In this document: positions 1 through 6,183 of the stretch, in pieces | Layout: each line of letters opens with the position of its first letter | How positions within the stretch are numbered: the stretch's first letter is position 1 | From: Candidatus Sigynarchaeota archaeon | GTDB lineage: Archaea > Asgardarchaeota > Lokiarchaeia > Sigynarchaeales > Sigynarchaeaceae | Reading direction: 5' to 3' | Length of the DNA stretch: 15,234 nt | Assembly (NCBI GenBank): GCA_030587525.1 | Contig: JAUQYW010000668.1 | Coordinates: 1-15,234, forward strand | Notes under the pieces: generated by a model | What the model was told of the DNA's origin: nothing | Databases searched by the model: none | What the model saw: the letters and a program-made list of their open reading frames with translations, nothing else | Program-made: the position numbers and the translations under genes

Positions 1-2
1 CG

Positions 3-1019
3 GGGAATTACCGGCGATTGGTCAAGATCGAAGGTGACGAGTACTTGCAAGCGGCCTTGGCAAAGGGCAAGGGTGTTATCATGACCAGCTTGCACATTGG
101 TCAATTCTTTCACGAGGTCGGGGGCCTCGTCCTGGACCCGCGTGGTTACGAGCTCGTGGTCGTCGCTAACATGAAGAACCAAATGATTTTCGAAAACCTC
201 ATGCAAATACCACAGTATAAGAGACTCCGGGTCGTTGGCAGTGCAAGTTTCAAGCAGATCAAGGAAAAACTTGCAAACTACTTGAAAATGAACAAGATTG
301 TCTTCTTGATGCACGACATTGCCGGTGCTCACAACTTGAAGGTCCCTTTCTTGCCTGGTGAAAAAGATTTTCTCGTAAATCTCCCGCAAGGCGCCATCGC
401 GCTTCATAAGGCGACGGGCGCTCCCATCCTGCCCGTGTTGACAATTCCCGATGGGCGCTTCACGAAATCGACTTTGAAGTTTTTCGATCCGGCGCCCATT
501 CTCGCAGCCTCGGAACGGCATCGCAATGCGCCCGACAAGGAATTTCACGGTTACTTGAGCATCGAGATTAATATGATCATGTTCCCCTATCTCGTGAATT
601 ATTTGCATTGTTGGGAGGAGATCGTCACGATGGGAACGAGAACCTTCGATATCAAGCTCAGGTTCGAGAAAGGGGCAGGATTCGATCAAATCGTGGGAAG
701 CATGCGCGCCTGGGCCCTCGCCCAAATTGAAGGGAGCTTCGAACCCGGGCGAAAAGACGAAGAACTACGCGCCTGGCTCATTCAATCTATGGATTCCGTG
801 CAATCTGCAGCAAAAAAAGAAGAAAGCGGCAAGCAACCCTTCGCCTTGCAATGCAAAGCCTGCATCAATCTCGGCGGTCTCGGGACTTGCGATCAATTGA
901 AAAAAATATACAAGGTGCTCGCGAGCTTGGCATCTCGTGCAAGCCTCGCTTCAACGGCAAGATCCGTGCGTGCAATGATCCCTGCGATCGACGAGTATTA
1001 TCATACCGTTGTTGAATAA
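3..1019 (+). CDS. LpxL/HtrB-like lysophospholipid acyltransferase, 5' partial
   Basis: The frame is open to the left edge, so the true start lies outside the window; the TTG at 18 is only the first possible start codon inside it. Residues below are counted from that TTG. The pattern is that of the bacterial lauroyl/myristoyl acyltransferase (LPLAT) family: KGKGVIMTSLHIGQFF (16-31) sits where the family has HxGNWE, followed by a Lys-Val-Pro-Phe-Leu-Pro stretch (about 108-113) and an Ala-Thr-Gly-Ala-Pro-Ile-Leu-Pro-Val segment typical of the acceptor-site core. Such enzymes move acyl chains onto lipid or sugar acceptors at the inner membrane face. The usual acid of the H-x4-D/E dyad is Phe31 here, so activity is uncertain. 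After the enzyme domain there is a C-terminal extension with Cys279, Cys282 and Cys291, possibly a metal site. No clear terminator follows. Family is fairly sure; substrate is unknown. Confidence 0.72.
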   Translation, partial: GNYRRLVKIEGDEYLQAALAKGKGVIMTSLHIGQFFHEVGGLVLDPRGYELVVVANMKNQMIFENLMQIPQYKRLRVVGSASFKQIKEKLANYLKMNKIVFLMHDIAGAHNLKVPFLPGEKDFLVNLPQGAIALHKATGAPILPVLTIPDGRFTKSTLKFFDPAPILAASERHRNAPDKEFHGYLSIEINMIMFPYLVNYLHCWEEIVTMGTRTFDIKLRFEKGAGFDQIVGSMRAWALAQIEGSFEPGRKDEELRAWLIQSMDSVQSAAKKEESGKQPFALQCKACINLGGLGTCDQLKKIYKVLASLASRASLASTARSVRAMIPAIDEYYHTVVE

Positions 1020-1213
1020 TAACCATCCAGGATCCCGAAGGATGCCATCATGCGCCTCGGGTGATTGATGGTGGTGGAAGGTCGATCCTTAGCAAGACCT
1101 GGCTTTATGTTCGAGCCGTGAACGCGAATGAGCGCCACGAACTACCTCGAATCATTCGATGTGCGACATCTTGTGCACGATAAGGGCGAGATATTTTATG
1201 CCCAACAAAAACC

Positions 1214-1226
1214 TTTTTATTTAAAA
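1214..1226 (+). promoter_or_regulatory. TATA-box candidate for the pyruvoyl arginine decarboxylase operon
   Basis: The sequence TTTTTATTTAAAA, preceded by an A/C-rich stretch (CAAAAACC) that could act as BRE, matches an archaeal TATA box. A start about 26 bases downstream would fall near 1247 and give a leader of roughly 90 nt. A weaker AT-rich box lies near 1265-1273, so the exact start is open. Confidence 0.4.
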
Positions 1227-1281
1227 CTTAGAGATCATTATTGAAAATCAAATTCTTGCCATTATTCTTTATCATGTCCTC

Positions 1282-1296
1282 GTGAGCGATGCTCAC
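1282..1296 (+). promoter_or_regulatory. Leader hairpin or operator, 6-bp perfect stem
   Basis: GTGAGC (1282-1287), GAT (1288-1290), GCTCAC (1291-1296) forms a perfect inverted repeat with a three-base loop. It lies 44 bases before the decarboxylase start and, if transcription begins near 1247, inside the mRNA leader. It may be an RNA hairpin or a dimeric repressor site; the sequence alone cannot separate these. Confidence 0.35.
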
Positions 1297-1340
1297 CCGA
1301 TCGACATCTAAAGAAAAATTCGAGAAGGAAAGATGATAAA

Positions 1341-1904
1341 ATGGATCCAGCTGATAGTTTTGTACCGAGGCACGTTTTTTTCACGCGGGGAATAGGTCGT
1401 GATAAAAACAAACTGATTTCTTTTGAAAAAGCGTTGCGTGCTGCTCGAATCCAGCCGTACAATATCGTCAATGTCTCGTCAATCTTACCTCCCCAAGCAG
1501 TTGAACTCTCCATCGACGAGGGCCTCAAGCGATTAAAACCAGGTCAAATCGTGTTTTGCGTCATGAGCAGGGGAGAATCCGATGAATTCAATCGTATGGT
1601 TAGCGCATCGATCGGTGCTGCAAAGCCGGCAGATTCATCGCATTATGGATATCTTTCCGAACACCATTCCTTCGGTCAAACCGAACAAGTAGCCGGTGAC
1701 TACGCGGAGGACCTTGCCGCCGTGATGTTGGCCACGACCCTCGGGATCTCCAGTTTTGACATTGACCATGATTGGGACGCGCGGAAGAACGCGTTCATCA
1801 TGAGCGGGAAGATCGTTGAGACCAAGAGCATCACCGCGACTGCCGTTGTCGAAAAACAAGAAGAATGGACTTGTGTCGTCGCAGCCGCCGTGTTCACGGA
1901 TTGA
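1341..1904 (+). CDS. pdaD: Pyruvoyl-dependent arginine decarboxylase (PvlArgDC)
   Basis: The 187-residue protein matches the archaeal pyruvoyl arginine decarboxylase family along its whole length. The self-cleavage site is VSSILPP with Ser46-Ser47; cleavage between them is known in the family to give a beta chain and an alpha chain whose N-terminal serine becomes the pyruvoyl cofactor. Other family blocks are GQIVFCVM, NRMVSASIG, GYLSEHHSFGQTE (Glu107 near the expected catalytic acid), GDYAEDLAAVMLATTLGI and a C-terminal VVAAAVF strand. It turns arginine into agmatine and CO2 in the cytosol. Agmatine feeds archaeal spermidine synthesis and agmatidine in tRNA-Ile2. The ATG at 1341 is preceded by the purine-rich GAAGGAAAG. 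The deoxyhypusine synthase gene begins 12 bases after the stop, so the two are almost surely co-transcribed. The product may be given from family knowledge with good confidence. Confidence 0.93.
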   Translation: MDPADSFVPRHVFFTRGIGRDKNKLISFEKALRAARIQPYNIVNVSSILPPQAVELSIDEGLKRLKPGQIVFCVMSRGESDEFNRMVSASIGAAKPADSSHYGYLSEHHSFGQTEQVAGDYAEDLAAVMLATTLGISSFDIDHDWDARKNAFIMSGKIVETKSITATAVVEKQEEWTCVVAAAVFTD

Positions 1905-1916
1905 GGACGTAAAAAG

Positions 1917-2933
1917 ATGGAAAAATATCTCGTCAAGAAGATCAAGCCGTTCGACCCGAGCAAGGCAAAGACCGTCGAGGATGTCCTCGTGGGCCTCCAG
2001 ACGTGTTCCTTTCAAGGGCGCAACCTTGGGCAAGCTTTGGAAGTCTTGACGAGCATGATCACGGACAAGTGCTTCCGGGTCCTCACGCTCGCCGGGGCCA
2101 TGGTTCCTGCAGGCATGGAAGAGATCATCTGCCAGCTCATCGAGCGCAAGATCGTCCACGCCATCGTTTCGACCGGCGCGAACATCATCCACAGCATCAT
2201 CAACACGTTAGAACCCAAGGACAAGCAAGTGCATTACATCGGTTCCCCGAGCGTCGATGATCGCGACCTGAACAAGTACCAGATCGACCGCGTGTATGAC
2301 ACCTATTTGCGTGAACCAGATTATTGGAAGTCGGAAGACTTGATCCTTGACAAGCTCGTGAAAGATTTCGGCAAAGACAAGCCAATTATGATGACCGCGT
2401 CCGAATTCTTCGCGTGGATGTCGAAATACTTGTCCGGTCGCAGTTTCGTGAAGGTTGCCGCCGATCACGGCGTGTCCGTGTTCAATCCCGCCTTCAGCGA
2501 CAGCGAGCTTGGCTTGGACGCGGCACGGTTCAGGAAGTTCAGCGGCGTGAAACTCGTCATTGATGACGTCGGTGACATCGATAAGTATGCCGAATTGCTC
2601 ATGAAGTATAGGAAGTTTGGAACGATCATCCTTGGCGGTGGTGTTCCGAGGAACTGGACCCAGCAGATATTTCCCTACCTGGAAAACATCGCGGAACGGA
2701 AGGGTTTGAAAGAGGTGCAAACCTTTACGGGTTTTGATTATTCTGTCCGTTTCCACACGGCAGTCGCGGAAGATGGTGGGCTGAGCGGTTGCACCTTGTC
2801 CGAGGGAGTTTCGTGGGGGAAATACCAGCACGACGCGAAATATGCATCCGTTTGGGTCGATTCGACCATTGCATTTCCTATTGTCGTCACGGCACTGTTC
2901 CAGCGGCTTGATCGCCTCGGGATCAAGTCGTGA
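1917..2933 (+). CDS. dys: Deoxyhypusine synthase
   Basis: The 338-residue protein matches deoxyhypusine synthase, which moves a 4-aminobutyl group from spermidine to one lysine of aIF5A using NAD. Visible family features are AGAMVPAGM, a STGANIIHS block (NAD fold), a NRVYDTY-like block present as DRVYDTY, ADHGVSVFNPAFSDSELG (polyamine pocket), LGGGVPRNW, and the catalytic-lysine motif EGVSWGKY, with Lys302 matching the lysine that forms the covalent intermediate in the human enzyme. The GLSGCTLSEGVSWGK stretch is nearly canonical, so this is a true enzyme rather than a degraded paralogue. A GAGGA ribosome binding site (1903-1907) lies 9 bases before the ATG. It follows the arginine decarboxylase by 12 bases. 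Its stop overlaps a GTG by four bases, but that GTG is probably not the start of the next gene. Confidence 0.92.
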   Translation: MEKYLVKKIKPFDPSKAKTVEDVLVGLQTCSFQGRNLGQALEVLTSMITDKCFRVLTLAGAMVPAGMEEIICQLIERKIVHAIVSTGANIIHSIINTLEPKDKQVHYIGSPSVDDRDLNKYQIDRVYDTYLREPDYWKSEDLILDKLVKDFGKDKPIMMTASEFFAWMSKYLSGRSFVKVAADHGVSVFNPAFSDSELGLDAARFRKFSGVKLVIDDVGDIDKYAELLMKYRKFGTIILGGGVPRNWTQQIFPYLENIAERKGLKEVQTFTGFDYSVRFHTAVAEDGGLSGCTLSEGVSWGKYQHDAKYASVWVDSTIAFPIVVTALFQRLDRLGIKS

Positions 2934-2973
2934 CCTTCATCTTTCTGCGTCGTGGTGCCGATTGTGTCATGAT

Positions 2974-2978
2974 GGAGG
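2974..2978 (+). promoter_or_regulatory. Ribosome binding site GGAGG that decides the start of the flavoprotein
   Basis: GGAGG ends 8 bases before the ATG at 2987, the normal archaeal spacing. The competing starts, GTG at 2930 and ATGs at 2969 and 2972, lack such a site, and the protein's nucleotide-binding strand begins right after 2987. This favours 2987. Confidence 0.6.
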
Positions 2979-2986
2979 ACAAGACC

Positions 2987-4255
2987 ATGCAAACGGACAT
3001 CGCAATCATCGGGGCAGGGCCTGGCGGCATGCAGGCAGCGATCGATCTCGGTTCATCGGGGATCGACACCGTCGTGATCGATCCGAACCCCGGTCATCCC
3101 GAAGCGCCCGACGGAATCGTCACCATCCCGCGCCGGAGTTATATCTTCGGTCAAGGCAATTGCGGCAACCCCGCGGGGGTTGCAGATTGGAGCGATAAGG
3201 CCGAATCTCCGTTGCATGATATGTTGATGGCTGGCCGCAAGACAATCGGAAAGATGCACTGGGACGACTTGCTCGGCTACAATTTCACCCGGAAGGTGTT
3301 TTGGGGGCTGATGCTCGACGGGGTGAAGCATGCAGGTGCCAAGGTTATGAGATCGACGGTCACCGATGTTTCCCGGGAACAAGCAGGGATGGTCGTCAAG
3401 ACGGAGCACGAGGAGATACATGCCAAGGCCGTGATCTACGCGGCTGGCATACGCGGCAACTCGGGCCTCGCCCAAAAGCTTGGACTTGGCGTGCCACCAG
3501 CCGTGAACGGCATCTTCGGCGATTACACATACGACGGCGAATGGGAAAGTCCTGAGCTGTGCTTCTTGTTCAACCTGGAGCTGGTGACGGGCTATTTCTG
3601 GTGTGCCTATGCCCGGAAAGCCAAGCGCGTTTCGATCGGCATCATGGACGAGTCGAAGCACGCGCCGAAGGATCTCATCTTCCGGTTCGCGAACACGGGC
3701 ATCATTCCTGAGCTGAAAGGGAATGTCCCGAAGGATCTCGATATCCAAAGCGGGCGCCTCGGCGTTGTCCCGCACTTGAAGGATGCTTGGCCTGTGGCAC
3801 GCACGGCGCCCCGCGTCATCTCAATCGGGGAAGCGACCGGCCAGATCGGGTCATACATCTATGAGGGCTTGTTTGCGGCACGGTATGAGGGGAAGATCGC
3901 GGCCAAGATACTGGTGGACATATCTAAAAACGATGCGTGGGCAGATTACTCGCGATACAAGCGATACGAGGCTGACGTGAAGGTGCTGGACGATTATTTC
4001 TTGAAGATGGCCCGGATGCAGCACTATGCTATGTATCACGGCGGCACCAACGGACAAATCGCGCTGGAAGCGTACTTGAAGGCATTCAACGAGCACGACA
4101 AGGTCGTCGCCGATGCCATGCGGGTCCAATACCTGGAATTCAGCAACATGGGTCGATTCGAGATTGGATTGTTCGGATCGATCCTTGCGCACGTCCCTTT
4201 CTTTGACAAGCTCGCGGTTACGGCATCGCTGGTCGCGGCACGGATGCAAAAATGA
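2987..4255 (+). CDS. Geranylgeranyl-reductase-family FAD-dependent oxidoreductase
   Basis: The protein (422 residues from the chosen ATG) opens with a Rossmann fold: IAIIGAGPGG (residues 5-14) and an acidic Asp32 at the end of the second strand, both for FAD. The middle holds GYFWCAYARKAKRVSIGI, which resembles the YxWxFP block of archaeal geranylgeranyl reductases, and RVISIGEATGQIGSYIYEG (from about residue 277), which is the second FAD motif with Glu282 where Asp is usual. These enzymes reduce the double bonds of isoprenoid chains of membrane lipids or quinones. The FP of YxWxFP reads AY here, so substrate may differ. It follows deoxyhypusine synthase by 53 bases on the same strand and may be co-transcribed. 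A GTG at 2930 overlapping the previous stop would add 19 residues of no evident family content; it is kept as a less likely alternative start. Confidence 0.78.
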   Translation: MQTDIAIIGAGPGGMQAAIDLGSSGIDTVVIDPNPGHPEAPDGIVTIPRRSYIFGQGNCGNPAGVADWSDKAESPLHDMLMAGRKTIGKMHWDDLLGYNFTRKVFWGLMLDGVKHAGAKVMRSTVTDVSREQAGMVVKTEHEEIHAKAVIYAAGIRGNSGLAQKLGLGVPPAVNGIFGDYTYDGEWESPELCFLFNLELVTGYFWCAYARKAKRVSIGIMDESKHAPKDLIFRFANTGIIPELKGNVPKDLDIQSGRLGVVPHLKDAWPVARTAPRVISIGEATGQIGSYIYEGLFAARYEGKIAAKILVDISKNDAWADYSRYKRYEADVKVLDDYFLKMARMQHYAMYHGGTNGQIALEAYLKAFNEHDKVVADAMRVQYLEFSNMGRFEIGLFGSILAHVPFFDKLAVTASLVAARMQK

Positions 4256-4263
4256 ATCTAAAT

Positions 4264-4290
4264 TCTCTTTCCCATCCTTCTTATGTTTTT
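4264..4290 (+). terminator. T-rich terminator candidate after the flavoprotein gene
   Basis: A pyrimidine-rich run ending in TTTTT lies directly behind the stop codon. Archaeal RNA polymerase stops at such oligo-T tracts without needing a hairpin. It would close the arginine decarboxylase operon. Confidence 0.4.
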
Positions 4291-4348
4291 GAACGTGGTT
4301 TCACGATGTGACCACAACCCGAACATCGATCTCTACTGAATAAACGGA

Positions 4349-4356
4349 TTTAAATA
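4349..4356 (+). promoter_or_regulatory. TATA box for the small CxxC/CxxC protein, leaderless placement
   Basis: TTTAAATA is centred near 4353, about 26 bases before the ATG at 4379. This is the expected distance from an archaeal TATA box to the transcription start, so the mRNA may begin at that ATG with no leader. Confidence 0.45.
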
Positions 4357-4369
4357 TGCTTGGACCAAG

Positions 4370-4558
4370 ATGGATATCATGTCAGAAAAACCTCCCGCCC
4401 CAGCATTCGACCCTCTCGCCGGGTTAGGCAACATTGACAGGTCAAAATGTGGCATTTGTGGTTCGAAACTCACCGGTGCATCTCACCTGGTAAATATCGG
4501 TGGACAGATGAAGAGCATCTGTATGGCATGCAGCATGAAGTTGAAAAAGAAAAAATAA
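4370..4558 (+). CDS. Small zinc-ribbon-like protein with CxxC...CxxC
   Basis: This 62-residue protein (59 if it starts at the ATG at 4379) has a Pro-rich head, then CGIC at 27-30 and CMAC at 51-54, and ends in a run of lysines. Two CxxC knuckles 20 residues apart are typical of a single-zinc ribbon. The spacing between them contains His39 and a GG turn, fitting a small beta hairpin. It has no enzyme motif; the basic tail would suit nucleic acid or ribosome binding, but that is inference. The TATA box at 4349-4356 fits a leaderless start at 4379 better than at 4370. It stands alone, flanked by T-rich stretches on both sides. The gene is credible because both knuckles are preserved and it has its own promoter and terminator signals; function is unknown. 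Confidence 0.7.
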   Translation: MDIMSEKPPAPAFDPLAGLGNIDRSKCGICGSKLTGASHLVNIGGQMKSICMACSMKLKKKK

Positions 4559-4569
4559 GGGACGCACCA

Positions 4570-4581
4570 CTACTATTTTTG
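4570..4581 (+). terminator. Weak T-rich terminator candidate after the zinc-ribbon gene
   Basis: The stretch CTACTATTTTTG, 12 bases past the stop, contains a five-T run. It is a plausible but weak archaeal terminator. Confidence 0.25.
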
Positions 4582-4657
4582 TATCGTGAAATTGTGAGCG
4601 CATCGACGAACCCGCGATCCTTTCCCTCCAGAATGATCATTTTTTTATGCTTGATGC

Positions 4658-4664
4658 GGTGATC
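4658..4664 (+). promoter_or_regulatory. Ribosome binding site GGTGATC for the TPR protein
   Basis: GGTGATC is complementary to the usual 3' end of archaeal 16S rRNA and ends 8 bases before the ATG at 4673. The MFS gene carries a matching GTGATC (8827-8832, minus strand) at a similar distance, which supports this being the organism's standard site. Confidence 0.55.
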
Positions 4665-4672
4665 AGAAGATC

Positions 4673-6058
4673 ATGTCCGAGGAACATGACGAGGTATTCG
4701 ATAGAGCAAATGCGTTATTTGATCAAGGCAAATATGAGGAAGCCTTGCCCTTGTATGAAGAATTAATCGCCGCAAAAAAGCTGGGTGCCGACCCCCTTTT
4801 CTTCAAAGCGGAATGCTTGGCAAATCTCGGGCAGAGTGAAACGCTGTCTCCCGAGGAAAGTCAAAAGCTCGAATCGGAATCTATCACGTGGTATGACAAG
4901 GCATTGGATATCGACGATGAAAACGAGCTGATCTGGAACGGCAAGGGAAATGCCCTCTATCATCTCGGCGATTATACCAAGGCGCGAGTATGCTTCGAGT
5001 GTGCATACGACATCGATCCCGAGAACATCGACTACGCGTTCTCGATCACCGAGACTTGCTTGCTCACCGGCGATTTTCAAGAGGCGTCGAACCTGGCTCA
5101 GGACGCATTGGACACCGCCGAGGGAACCGATGACGTTGCTGTTGCCTGGGCATTTTGCATCTTGCTCTTTTTCCTCGAGAAAAAGCTCGTGAACGCGCTG
5201 GATACGCTGGACCAGTTCATTGCCTATTTCCAGGGCATCGAGAGCGATTCCGATCCCGACAATGACTTTCGCGGGGTCGACTACGACTTTTGCGGCATGG
5301 AGAAGGCCATGGTGAGCAGCTTGAGCGGCGCGAGTATGGAAATCGTCGCCGGGATCATCAATTACTTGAAAGGAGAGATCTCACTTGACCGGCTTGTCGA
5401 AATCCAGGCCTCCGAAAAAGACAAGGTCACCTTCGATGACGTCCACGTGAAGGCGCTCGAACCGCAAGAGAAATCTCCAGAGGCATATCCCGACATGAGA
5501 GAAATCGCAGATCCAAGGGAGCGCGAGAGCATTGAATCCATTGATAGTCTTGTTGATGAATTCGGTGACAACGTGGGATTTGAATCCTTTGCATTTCTCT
5601 TCGAAAATTATGATTGGAATGTCGACAAGGGACCTGCACCATTCCTTGAAGAGCTCGTGCACCGGTTCTTCATCGAGATCGACAACGGTCACGTGAAGCG
5701 GCTCTCCATCGAAATTAACCAGATGATGAGCGCGCTGCTCGAACGCAAAAAGCCACAAGCGCCCATCACGTCCATCTTCCAGTTCCTCGGGGAAATGCTT
5801 TATTGCCCGCAGATCGAGGAGATCTACATCACCAGTATGGGTCTCCCCGCTATCTTGGAATTCATGCGCGGTGCTTCCTTCGGCAAGGGACGGGAAATCA
5901 CCCTCTTCGTGAATGCCGATGTCATTCCCGGCCAGCAAGAAGATCTCCTTCCCCTCGACAAGGTGACGGAAATCTCCGAGATCGATGAAATCCCCGTTGA
6001 TTATCAGGCTGAAGGGAAAAAGATCGTCGGATCCATGACGTGGACTGCAAAAAGGTAG
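4673..6058 (+). CDS. TPR-repeat protein with an unrecognised C-terminal domain
   Basis: The 461-residue soluble protein begins with tetratricopeptide repeats: a first unit at about 5-38 (Ala-Leu-Phe-x-Gln-Gly-Lys-Tyr-Glu-Glu-Ala pattern), further units around 70-104 and 105-150 with the typical YDKALDIDDEN and GDYTKARVCFECAYDIDPEN pattern, and a less regular one after that. TPRs form a curved helical scaffold for binding other proteins. From about 200 on the repeats fade, and residues 290-461 form an acidic region with alternating helices and strands that I do not recognise; it carries no enzyme motif. There is no signal peptide or membrane segment, so it should be cytosolic. The start is set by GGTGATC 8 bases upstream. 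It stands alone but lies between two zinc-binding-type proteins; an adaptor role would be a guess. Confidence 0.78.
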   Translation: MSEEHDEVFDRANALFDQGKYEEALPLYEELIAAKKLGADPLFFKAECLANLGQSETLSPEESQKLESESITWYDKALDIDDENELIWNGKGNALYHLGDYTKARVCFECAYDIDPENIDYAFSITETCLLTGDFQEASNLAQDALDTAEGTDDVAVAWAFCILLFFLEKKLVNALDTLDQFIAYFQGIESDSDPDNDFRGVDYDFCGMEKAMVSSLSGASMEIVAGIINYLKGEISLDRLVEIQASEKDKVTFDDVHVKALEPQEKSPEAYPDMREIADPRERESIESIDSLVDEFGDNVGFESFAFLFENYDWNVDKGPAPFLEELVHRFFIEIDNGHVKRLSIEINQMMSALLERKKPQAPITSIFQFLGEMLYCPQIEEIYITSMGLPAILEFMRGASFGKGREITLFVNADVIPGQQEDLLPLDKVTEISEIDEIPVDYQAEGKKIVGSMTWTAKR

Positions 6059-6064
6059 AAATCC

Positions 6065-6088
6065 CCTCCTTTTCCCTCGTATTTTTCC
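6065..6088 (+). terminator. T-rich terminator candidate after the TPR gene
   Basis: A pyrimidine tract including TTTT and TTTTT lies 7-30 bases past the stop codon, as expected for archaeal oligo-T termination. Confidence 0.4.
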
Positions 6089-6183
6089 TGGTTGCCGTGG
6101 TTCGAGCAGGAACCTTGCTATTTTTTATGGTGCAAGAGCCATTGATTTTTAAGACAGAACTCCCATCAGAGGTTTGATCGGCG

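Larger units (their letters stand above)
1020..1340. other. Intergenic region upstream of the arginine decarboxylase
   Basis: This stretch of about 320 bases has no convincing gene; all frames are broken by stops and no tRNA-like fold was found. It holds a 13-base palindrome TCGAATCATTCGA (1147-1159), a GTGCAC palindrome (1173-1178), an AT-rich promoter candidate around 1214-1226, and a perfect 6-bp hairpin at 1282-1296. It therefore looks like the control region of the downstream polyamine/hypusine genes, but no regulator site is recognised. Confidence 0.5.

Noticed and set aside
1020..1340. tRNA or other stable RNA gene
   Set aside because: A TTCGAGCC-like stretch near 1110 recalls a T-loop, but no matching acceptor, anticodon and D stems could be built around it.
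2208..2831. Minus-strand open frame of 207 codons opposite deoxyhypusine synthase
   Set aside because: The plus strand encodes a conserved enzyme through the whole region; the opposite frame has no recognisable motif.
3053..3775. Long minus-strand open frame of 240 codons opposite the flavoprotein gene
   Set aside because: It lies wholly inside a gene with clear FAD motifs, and its translation is rich in His, Arg and Val with no domain pattern, as expected of a shadow frame.
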